Assembly: GCA_036939355.1 (NCBI GenBank)
Contig: JALLAP010000915.1
Location: forward strand, 1 to 10,457
Source: Thalassiosira profunda
Lineage: Eukaryota; Bacillariophyta; Thalassiosirophyceae; Thalassiosirales; Thalassiosiraceae
Direction of reading: 5' to 3'
DNA length: 10,457 nucleotides
Positions 1 to 6,444 of the stretch are shown here, piece after piece. A program made the translations under genes and the position numbers. A model generated the notes under the pieces. That model was not told where the DNA came from. It did not search any database and saw only the letters and a program-made list of their open reading frames with translations. Positions within the stretch are counted from its first letter, which is position 1, and every line of letters starts with the position of its first letter.

Positions 1-138
1 CCCAGGACCCCACTTGACCTGCCATGGGCATTTGATGCGGGCGTGGGTCCCTCCTGCTGCACGGCGCACCCTTGCACATTGTCTGCAGGCGCCAAGATAT
101 TGGTTGCGCCAGCCGCCCCGGAAGTTCGCCTCTTCCAT
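1..138 (+). repeat. Diverged direct repeat, copy 1
   Basis: The first 21 bases (from cccaggaccccacttgacc) match 417-437 with one difference. Similarity continues with substitutions and small gaps through gggtccctc (45-53 here, 462-470 in the second copy), then acccttg (66-72), and more weakly to about 138. The copies are about 416 bases apart in the same orientation. This copy starts at the window edge, so the unit or array may continue to the left. No terminal inverted repeats or coding capacity were seen. Confidence 0.55.
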
Positions 139-416
139 GGCACGAATAGGTGGCTGGGTCGGCCATGGCGGCAGTGCGAGCTGGGGTGGGTTTGTCTGTG
201 AGCGGATGAACCCAGGGGACACTGCGAGGCCATTCGTCGGCGTGTGGGGGGCTTCATGGCCGTGCATAACACATCACACCCTATCACCATCAAACCTCTC
301 GCGCGTGCCGGATTTGGGCCAATTTTCTGCCAATTTACCACTTGCCAGCTGGGGTTTTTGGTGTGTGGCGATGGAGCGCAGAGGTTCCATGCGCAACGGA
401 GTGTCTTGCTGGATGC

Positions 417-540
417 CCCAGGATCCCACTTGACCTGTGGCGGCCATCGGATACGGGTGTCGGGTCCCTCACACACCCTTGACCATTTCCTGTATGCATG
501 AATTTGGCTGGTTCACCATCCCGGAATCTCTGCTCCATTA
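417..540 (+). repeat. Diverged direct repeat, copy 2
   Basis: This is the second copy of the repeat that opens the window. Bases 417-437 differ from 1-21 at one position, and 438-470 align to 22-53 with several mismatches and one gap. Weaker similarity (acccttgacc, tcccggaa, ctgctcca) runs on to about 540. The spacing suggests an old tandem duplication or a decayed satellite with a period near 416 bases. Confidence 0.5.
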
Positions 541-674
541 GATACAGACATCATCATCACTCTCCTATATTCTTCTTTGATGTGAGACAATGCAATTTAG
601 AATGCTGGCAAGGAGATGATGACAACAGAGATCAGCTAGCCAAGCTAGAACTTATGAGTTTATCTTTATCGTGT

Positions 675-1934
675 TCAACACTTGTATCGATCCTCTTCTT
701 TTCCGTACTTGGTAAACCCCACGACATGCTTCGTTTCAGCGAATGATAGGATTTTGTCAAACGTCGGCTTCCCTTCTTTGATCAACTCCAACGACTCCTG
801 CATTGCTTTTATTGATGCGCTGAGCAATGTCAAGGGATAGGCCGCCATGGTGTAGCCCATCGACTGCAGTTGCGCAGGAGGCAGTATCGGCGTCGATCCA
901 TATTCGAGCATGTTTGCAAGTTTTGGCCCGGACACTCGCTGACAGTACTCTTCCATTTGTTCGACTGACTGGGGTGCCTCCAAAAATGTCATGTCGCAGC
1001 CAGCTTCTCGAAATGCCAGACATCGTTGGATAGCATCCTCTGCAAGAATATGTAATGCTTGCTCAGTGAGCGAGAAATACATGCACTGCATTGGAACAAT
1101 GCCGCAGCCGTCTCTTACCAAAGCCATCGGTCACAAGTGAATCTGTCCTTGCCAAAATTAAAGGCCCCGTTCCTTTTCCAAACAATGCTTCGTATTCGTC
1201 TCTGCGGTTTCGTATCAGCGTCGATGTATGAACCTTAGTTTGTGCACGTCCCGCTGCGAAATTGCTCCCAGTCATGTTTTCTCACCTTGCATCGCAGGCC
1301 GCTTGCACTCGCTTCACCGCCTCCTCAAACGGCACCACTGACTTTCCGGCGACGTGTCCACATCTTTTGGGAGCGACTTGGTCTTCAATCATCCTGTATG
1401 CATAAAAGATGAGCGTCGGTTTTTGTTTCGATATGATGAGATACCTCCCTTCACTCACATGCCCGCCATGCCCGCTCTGGCGTACCCAAAGACGGTTCGT
1501 TTGACGTTGATTGCATTTCCATATCCAGTATCTCCATCGGCAATGCACGGCATTGCAATGGGCGGACCGCTTTGATCCGGTTCTCCGTATTTTGCCCGTT
1601 CCAGCGCAGCACTGCTCAGCCCTTCGGCGACGGAATTGGCGGCGGCCAGCATCTCATTGAAGCTCACAAGCTGCGTATCGGGATAGCCGTTGGCCCCACT
1701 CACGCCGAAGCCTGTCATGAAGGTCGCGTTGAACCCCGCCAGGCCCACGAGGCGCGCGGTCAACCCATCGTAACAGCAGGGCAGGAGCAGGATGCGGGCC
1801 TTCCCGCTGTCGGTGGCCTGGAGGAGGCGCCGAAGCCGCTCCGGCGGAGGGCAGCCAAACGATGCGACGGGCGTTGCAATGTGCAACAGAAGCACCGCGT
1901 GCATCAGCGCTATCAATGGGCGGATGGCGGCCAT
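675..1934 (-). CDS. Isocitrate lyase/PEP mutase superfamily enzyme, four exons
   Basis: Reconstructed as complement of 675-1039, 1119-1201, 1286-1393 and 1459-1934: 343 residues and a stop. All three introns (65, 84 and 79 bases) are GT-AG and keep the frame. The protein resembles the plant carboxyvinyl-carboxyphosphonate phosphorylmutase-like and methylisocitrate lyase families. It has the beta-barrel start LLLPCCYDGLTA (49-60), the metal-binding stretch ADGDTGYG (132-139), IEDQ (161-164), KRCGH (168-172), LARTDS (211-216) and FLEAP near the middle of exon 4. KRCGH with its cysteine is the form found in C-C bond lyases; true PEP mutases lack it. The likely reaction is cleavage of a 2-hydroxy or 2-methyl dicarboxylate, or oxaloacetate hydrolysis, but the substrate cannot be told. 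Residues 1-25 form a hydrophobic signal peptide ending VAS before Phe26, which fits secondary-plastid targeting but is weaker than ASAFAP. An in-frame stop rules out the earlier acceptor inside intron 2. Confidence 0.88.
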
Positions 1935-2426
1935 TGTTTATGCGGATGGAGAGGGTGCCGGCGGAAGGAAGTGATGGGTGATGGTGGGCGGGTGCGTGTC
2001 ATCTGGATGTCCAGTAAGCTTCGATGAATGGGTGGCCACAAAGAGCCCTTCCCGCAGGCTTCCCGCCTAAACAAGCTTACTCGTTACTTTTATCTTTTAA
2101 CGTAGGAATTACTACAGTCTGGCCTTCACAGCCTCCTCCTCTATCTACAATACCCTCTACTAATACCCTCCTCCCCCCTCCACTCGCTCGGCGGACATTG
2201 TAACTTCGTAGAGGTGGGTAGAGAGCGCCATGGCGGCGGCGGCAATCGCCACGAGAGGCGACGGAATGCCCTGATGGTCGGCGCTGTCGGGGATGCGCGC
2301 AAACGCGGCGTGGCCGCTTGATTTGGCGTGCAATATTGATGCAGAGGACTGCAGACGCCAGCACTTCATTTACTGACTTACCGTGCCTTTGCTCTCCCGT
2401 CCTTTGCAGTTGATCCAAGAAGCATC
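1935..2426. promoter_or_regulatory. Divergent intergenic/5' region between the lyase and eS26 genes
   Basis: This 492-base stretch separates two genes transcribed away from each other, so it must hold both promoters. Its middle (about 2190-2350) is G/C-rich and its flanks are pyrimidine-rich on the plus strand. Just before eS26 the sequence ctccc gtcctttgcag ends at 2409, 17 bases before the start codon. It looks like a 3' splice site, so the 5' leader may contain an intron whose donor I cannot fix (gtaagc at 2014 is one candidate). A short plus-strand reading frame begins at 2230 and encodes 14 codons; it would be an upstream ORF only if it lies in the mRNA. Confidence 0.45.
2160..2369 (-). 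CDS. Possible small membrane protein, 69 residues (doubtful)
   Basis: This minus-strand reading frame lies between the lyase and eS26 genes. From about codon 15 it has coding-like codon use, with many C/G third positions. It encodes a basic Ser/Ala-rich start, then a hydrophobic segment (about residues 40-53, VAIAAAAMALSTHLY) and an acidic Gly-rich tail. That layout would suit a small mitochondrial protein with one membrane segment. I recognise no family. A stop codon sits immediately before the ATG. If this is one exon of a longer gene, a donor at 2387 (ACG followed by gtaagt) and an acceptor ending at 2349 are in phase, but the intron would be only about 40 bases and the upstream exon would run into eS26. 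It may be chance. Confidence 0.2.
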   Translation of the reverse strand: MKCWRLQSSASILHAKSSGHAAFARIPDSADHQGIPSPLVAIAAAAMALSTHLYEVTMSAERVEGGGGY

Positions 2427-2868
2427 ATGACGGTCAAGAGGCGTAACCACGGAAGGAATAAGCACGGCCGCGGCCATGTCAAGCGTGTCAGGTGAGTTCG
2501 TATCGACTGCATTTGATGAGGTGCACCAAATTAGATGGACCACAAAGTTGATTGATTGCTCATGCCCCCTTCGTCTCGCCCAACTGCGTTGCAATTCTCA
2601 ATCCATTAACAGGTGCGCGTCCACCGGGAAGGCCATTCCCAAGGACAAGGCCATCAAGCGCTTCATCGTGCGCAACATCGTCGACGCCTCGTCCTTGAGG
2701 GACATCAAGGAGGCCTCCGCCTACCAGGAGTACCAGCTCCCCAAGCTCTACCTGAAGATGTACTACTGCGTCGAGGCGGCGGTGCACCAGCGCATCGTCC
2801 GCGGCCGGTCGAGGGAGAACCGCCGGATCCGCACCCCTCCGGAGCGCAAGTTCGTGCGCCGCAACTAA
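2427..2868 (+). CDS. RPS26: Small-subunit ribosomal protein eS26, two exons
   Basis: Exons 2427-2491 and 2613-2868 give 106 residues; the 121-base GT-AG intron splits the codon for Arg22. The protein is a cytosolic 40S component that sits at the mRNA exit channel near the 3' end of 18S rRNA. Its start ([18 protein letters not shown]) aligns without gaps to animal and yeast eS26, which supports this ATG. The core [16 protein letters not shown] (32-47), [11 protein letters not shown] and the RTPPERK tail are characteristic. In most eukaryotes four cysteines (23, 26, 74, 77) bind zinc. Here Cys23 and Cys74 remain, but position 26 is Thr and position 77 is Ala, so the zinc site seems lost. Exon 2 codon use is strongly biased to C-ending codons, as expected of a highly expressed gene. 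Confidence 0.96.
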
Positions 2869-3117
2869 ATTAGATTTGGCGAATAAGAGAGTTCACATCA
2901 GTGTTGTTTCACCTCAGTCGGGAGCGAGTTGTCCGGGCTTCAATCTTCAATGAAAGCCAATTGTCTGCATCTTGCGTTCCAGGCGACTTTTTGACGACAA
3001 TAGTTGGAGGCAAAGCAACGTGTCCATCTTCTGGAGGCCCTTGTTCTAGAGCCAAGGGTTAAATCTCTATCAGGCCTATTCAATACCTACAACGAATCAA
3101 CCTGGAAGCCTTTTAAG
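2869..3117. other. Intergenic region between converging genes
   Basis: These 249 bases lie between the stop codons of eS26 (plus strand) and the LicD fusion gene (minus strand), so they should contain both 3' untranslated regions. The plus strand is A/T-rich just after eS26. No canonical AATAAA polyadenylation signal, RNA gene or repeat was seen. Confidence 0.6.
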
Positions 3118-5694
3118 TTAGCTCGTCTTCTTGACCTTCGTCCAAGGGAAGCCAAACCGAGCATCTGGTGTCTGCAAAAGACCTTCCCTTTCCCAAGTCG
3201 ATTCCGAGCCATTCTTGCTGCAAAAGGAGCGACTGTAGTACCCTTCCTTCTCTCTGTAAACATCTCTCACTCCACCCGAGAGCTTTCCTCCACATTGCAA
3301 TGTATTGAACATTGATCCTGGTATGATGCGGAAGTCTAGGGAGACTCGCGTGAAGTCCGTATTATTCTCGGCCGTCCAATGTGAGCATATTGCACCCGCA
3401 AACCTCTTCACCATTCCGTATCCGCCCTCGATGGGATGCCAATCCTCGCTTCCAGGCCGGCTCTCCAAGAAGAGCGACGCCGAGCCCTCAATCTTCGTCA
3501 ACGGAATGTAAAAGTTGATTGAACACGGATGGTGGCCGTAGTTGCAATCCGCGTGCGGACCGATACTGAAGTCGCCCGGACGCACTGCGCGCACACAAGG
3601 GAAGCTTTGATAGTAAAGCTCATCAACAGGCTCGTCCGCCATCGATGCCACGAACGGACAGCACACCGATCGCACAAACTCGTCGTACGCTTGCTGAAAA
3701 TGATGGCGATTTCGCGCAAAGGTAAACAACATCTCATCCTTGAAGTATGGTTCACTCTGCTCGTGAAGCCGAGAGAGGTCGAACTCCGATGGCAAGCCAC
3801 AGGACTCGAGAAACGCCTCACGAAGCTTCCACTGGCAGACGTCAAAAGCAAACGTGCTTTCCTCAGCATACTTGCCACCTTTGAACTCGGACATGGTTTG
3901 TTCGTATATCGATGGTCCGGTAGCTTCTCGGATTGCATTGAGTGCAGATCGTCTCCGATTAGTAGCCTTCCGTAGCTGCTGCTCGATTACTTGGCGCAAC
4001 TCGAGCGGAAACGGGTCGTACGGTATGCTTGCCGACATTTTTGTCGCAGCCGAGAGCGCAGCGCCAAACCAATTTGGGTTGACTGCTTTCTTGCTGGAAG
4101 TCTCCGCTTCGTCCTGAGCTCGTATCCTACCAAGAATGTCGGTAGTACTGAGCTGTGAATAGTACGAGATCTCGGCAAATTTGCCCTCGTCCATCGCCGT
4201 CTGAAAGAACTCCCGCTGTCTCTCCTTGTCCTCTGGGTTGGCAAACCCATGCACCACAAGGTCAATATCCCACTCGTTCATGAAGTCTTTTGTCACCACG
4301 AGCGGGCAGGGACACACCACGTCATCTACCACCTTCAAGGCCTTCACAATGGCCGTTCGTTCTGACTCGGATATGATGGGACGGCGCTTGTAGCCGCTGG
4401 CGTCGTCGTCTCCGGTGACACCGATGATAACGCGATCTCCGAGCGCTGCACACTGTTGGATTGCATTGAGGTGGCCCACATGAAACAGGTCGAACACGCC
4501 ATCCATGTATACAGTCCTTCTCTCTCGCTCCTTCGCCCGAGTGTTGGTTGCACCAGCAGCACTTTCACTCTCAGCATCCAGTAAAATACCACTCTCTCTC
4601 AATCTTTGCACCTCTCGTTCATTTTGGACGCTCAAGTACTCGAACAATGCAGATTTGTCGTGCAAAGTTTGACGTCTCTTTGCTCGCGCAACAGGCTGCA
4701 TGGGAATGTAATGCTCATCAGAGAGCGCCGCCTTGGCACTCTGCGACCACTGCCCTCCAGGCGATACGAGCGGTGGCAGATTCGAATCTCTCTCGCCGTT
4801 TTCTCTTTGCACATCATCCTTGATGGCCAATTTGCTCCCGTGGCTCACGCTCTGGTACCAAACCTCGAAGCAATCGCAACCAAAGGCCCTCTTCAACAAG
4901 TGCACTGGTGTGGCAGGGCCACAGAGTCCAGTTACGGGGCCCATCTTCAGGTCATTCGCTGTGGGAAACAGCTCGCAGCTTCGATAGACCTCATTCGGCC
5001 ACAGCTCGATCGCCTTGCGCGTGCTGAAATGATATATTGGGCATGGCAACGAAAGGCAGGTAGCATCGGCGTCTGAATTTGCAATCGTTGCAGTAGATTG
5101 AGAGTGCTCCACTTCTCCCTGAAAATGCAGAGCAGCGTTGATTGTGTTCACAATGCCCCTGACGTATTCCATCGTCTGCCGCTGTCCATTCTGCTTGGTG
5201 CCAATCACCTCCAACAGGTCATCGATGCTCTCGTACTTTCGGATGACGAACACGTCCAAGAAGACGTTGGAGCACGATTTCAATCGGACCTTGTCCCCGC
5301 CCTCCCACGGCCGGACGGTGTATTGGTATTCGTCCCCGAGGATGGCAGGCAATTCCTCCTTTGCGCGCTCGTACATTCCTCCACCGTCCGATTCCAGAAT
5401 GGCCAGATCAATGTCGTCGTCACAGAAGAGTACTGAGTGCTGCCGGATGGCACCGAGGAGGGAGCCCCCTGTGAGAATGTAGGGTATGTCGAGCTGCTTC
5501 AGCCCGTTCGTGACGGCCTCGAGCAGGGTATACAAGGCATCCACCTGGCGGCTGCTCAGCAAAGTTGGTTCGGGCCCCATTTTGGGAGCCCGTTGTCCGT
5601 CATCCTTCGACGAGTGCGAGCTGATGGGTCTTCCAGCGCCGTCCGATGCGTTTAAGGTTGATGGCGTTTTGATGGATGTTGTGTTTGGCGTCAT
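3118..5694 (-). CDS. Three-domain LicD-cytidylyltransferase-2OG oxygenase fusion
   Basis: One uninterrupted 858-residue frame. Residues about 48-290 form a LicD/fukutin-type nucleotidyltransferase-fold domain: TGGSLLGAIRQ (75-85), the metal-binding DDDID (92-96) and FLDVFVIRK (145-153). LicD enzymes move phosphocholine or a similar group from CDP onto a glycan. Residues about 393-525 form a cytidylyltransferase of the choline/ethanolamine-phosphate type: VYMDGVFDLFHVGH (395-408), KRRPIISESER (436-446), HGF (482-484) and STTDILGRI (516-524). Residues about 600-800 look like an Fe(II)/2-oxoglutarate oxygenase of the StrG/phytanoyl-hydroxylase type, with His714, Asp716, His772 and Arg783 placed as the iron and 2OG ligands. 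I see no signal peptide or membrane segment, so the enzyme is probably cytosolic. I infer that it activates a phospho-amino-alcohol with CTP, transfers it, and hydroxylates donor or product. The acceptor is unknown. The N-terminal 45 residues are low-complexity, Ser/Thr-rich. Confidence 0.9.
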   Translation of the reverse strand: MTPNTTSIKTPSTLNASDGAGRPISSHSSKDDGQRAPKMGPEPTLLSSRQVDALYTLLEAVTNGLKQLDIPYILTGGSLLGAIRQHSVLFCDDDIDLAILESDGGGMYERAKEELPAILGDEYQYTVRPWEGGDKVRLKSCSNVFLDVFVIRKYESIDDLLEVIGTKQNGQRQTMEYVRGIVNTINAALHFQGEVEHSQSTATIANSDADATCLSLPCPIYHFSTRKAIELWPNEVYRSCELFPTANDLKMGPVTGLCGPATPVHLLKRAFGCDCFEVWYQSVSHGSKLAIKDDVQRENGERDSNLPPLVSPGGQWSQSAKAALSDEHYIPMQPVARAKRRQTLHDKSALFEYLSVQNEREVQRLRESGILLDAESESAAGATNTRAKERERRTVYMDGVFDLFHVGHLNAIQQCAALGDRVIIGVTGDDDASGYKRRPIISESERTAIVKALKVVDDVVCPCPLVVTKDFMNEWDIDLVVHGFANPEDKERQREFFQTAMDEGKFAEISYYSQLSTTDILGRIRAQDEAETSSKKAVNPNWFGAALSAATKMSASIPYDPFPLELRQVIEQQLRKATNRRRSALNAIREATGPSIYEQTMSEFKGGKYAEESTFAFDVCQWKLREAFLESCGLPSEFDLSRLHEQSEPYFKDEMLFTFARNRHHFQQAYDEFVRSVCCPFVASMADEPVDELYYQSFPCVRAVRPGDFSIGPHADCNYGHHPCSINFYIPLTKIEGSASLFLESRPGSEDWHPIEGGYGMVKRFAGAICSHWTAENNTDFTRVSLDFRIIPGSMFNTLQCGGKLSGGVRDVYREKEGYYSRSFCSKNGSESTWEREGLLQTPDARFGFPWTKVKKTS

Positions 5695-5917
5695 GGTATC
5701 TGATAGGCCCGAGCGAGGTCAGATACCAGAAGCAGACCTAATTGGGAGGCGGCTAAGGAGCGGAACGGGCGGGCCGCTCGGGGAGAAGTGGTGACGGGGA
5801 GGGGGCCCGCGAGGACGGCCGGCGGGAGGGGCGGGCGTGTGAGTTTGGCTGGCGCTGACGCTGAGAAAAAAGAAGTGTCCAGTAAGCTCGCTTCTGGCCA
5901 ATCATTTTGTCGGTCGA
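5695..5917. promoter_or_regulatory. Upstream region of the LicD fusion gene
   Basis: This stretch lies between the LicD fusion start codon and the left target duplication of the MITE. Bases 5750-5840 are very G/C-rich (runs such as gacggggagggggcccgcg), as in a promoter-proximal or 5' leader region. A CCAAT sequence occurs at 5899-5903 on the plus strand. No gene is supported. A direction-specific promoter element cannot be assigned with confidence. Confidence 0.4.
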
Positions 5918-6170
5918 CCCAACGCTAGGCATGAGGCCATTGGGACTTGCCCAATCGGCCGGATTTGAGCCGACGATTGGGAAGTTCCCACTCGAGTGGG
6001 AACTACTAGCTTTCACTAACAAAAGTCAACGGTCACGCCAGGTACCCGTGATGAGTCTTACCTTGTAACGTGACGTATGTACTAGTTCCTACAGTAGAGA
6101 ACATGAAGTTCCCAAAGGATTGCCCAATTGACCAAAAAAAGTTCCCAATGGCCTCATACCTACCCAACGC
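5918..6170. mobile_element. MITE, hAT-like, 237 bp with 8-bp target duplication
   Basis: The element itself spans 5926-6162 and is flanked by a perfect direct repeat CCCAACGC at 5918-5925 and 6163-6170. Its ends are inverted repeats: TAGGCATGAGGCCATTGGGA on the left and TAGGTATGAGGCCATTGGGA on the right (minus strand), one mismatch in 20, with weaker pairing for a few bases further in. Inside, AAGTTCCCA recurs at 5982, 6106 and 6139 on the plus strand, and inverted at 5997, like subterminal transposase-binding repeats. There is no coding capacity. An 8-bp duplication and ends starting TAGG suit the hAT superfamily, although the fifth base is not the usual G. The near-identical ends and perfect duplication point to a fairly recent insertion, in the shared upstream region of two divergent genes. 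Confidence 0.85.
5983..6004. repeat. 22-bp perfect palindrome inside the MITE
   Basis: Starting at agttcccactcg and centred on the CTCGAG at 5991-5996, each half is the exact reverse complement of the other. It contains two facing copies of the element's AAGTTCCC motif. It lies just inside a looser hairpin made by CCCAATCG (5950-5957) and CGATTGGG (5974-5981). It could be a binding site for a dimeric transposase or a hairpin-forming core. Confidence 0.8.
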
Positions 6171-6444
6171 TCGAGAGCGCTCGAGAGACAACTCGAGCGA
6201 GGGGGACGCACGAGGTCCTGGTACGATAGTTCTACCTCTAGTGGCCGCGGTCGCCCCCTGCTCATAAATTCAACTCCACTCCAGCCAGGCAAGCCCAGCC
6301 CGAGCGCAGGCGCCAGCAGAGGTGTGCTGGCACTTGCACTCTAGATAGGCCTACAGTTTGGTCTCACCCAGCGACGAGCTTGGGTCGCGTCATTCCTCCC
6401 TCGACCAATCAACGCCAGCTGGTGTCGACGCCGACGATAGTACC
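6171..6444 (+). promoter_or_regulatory. Upstream region and 5' leader of the RdRP gene
   Basis: This 274-base stretch lies between the MITE and the chosen ATG of the RdRP gene. It begins with CTCGAG-rich short repeats (cgctcgaga twice, at 6168-6185). A TATA-like cataaatt occurs at 6263-6270, about 175 bases upstream of the start codon. The coding frame stays open upstream to 6358, but only a TTG is available there, so translation most likely starts at 6445. No further gene is seen. Confidence 0.4.

Larger units (their letters stand above)
1..674. other. Intergenic region without a supported gene
   Basis: I see no convincing gene in this stretch. Frames of up to about 140 codons are open, but their translations are rich in Trp, Cys and Arg, show no domain I recognise, and overlap each other in several frames, as expected of G/C-rich non-coding DNA. 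The left part holds two copies of a diverged repeat (1-138 and 417-540). The right part, from about 540, is more A/T-rich and should include the 3' untranslated region of the minus-strand lyase gene ending at 675. Confidence 0.6.

Noticed and set aside
14..433. A 139-codon open frame on the plus strand at the left edge.
   Set aside because: Its composition (many Trp, Cys, Arg), the lack of any recognisable domain, and its overlap with the diverged repeat indicate non-coding DNA.
508..540. A ggttcaccatccc sequence resembling a tRNA T-arm.
   Set aside because: No matching acceptor, D or anticodon stems could be built around it.
1063..1275. An apparently separate 70-codon frame on the minus strand containing LARTDS.
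   Set aside because: It is exon 3 of the lyase gene read through both flanking introns; spliced, it joins the neighbouring exons in phase.
2008..2020. A 13-base match (tgtccagtaagct) between 2008-2020 and 5876-5888, both upstream of gene starts and containing a possible splice donor.
   Set aside because: A single 13-base match is expected about once by chance in a window of this size, and no extension of the similarity was found.
2492..2612. A box C-like tgatgag in the eS26 intron, suggesting an intronic C/D snoRNA.
   Set aside because: No CTGA box D follows it in the intron, and no terminal stem is formed.
2476..2868. An independent plus-strand start at 2476 for the eS26 region.
   Set aside because: That frame reads through the intron. 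The exon 1 frame from 2427 aligns without gaps to known eS26 N-termini.
6358..6444. An extended start of the RdRP frame at a TTG.
   Set aside because: Nuclear genes rarely start at TTG; the first ATG at 6445 leads directly into the KOW motif.
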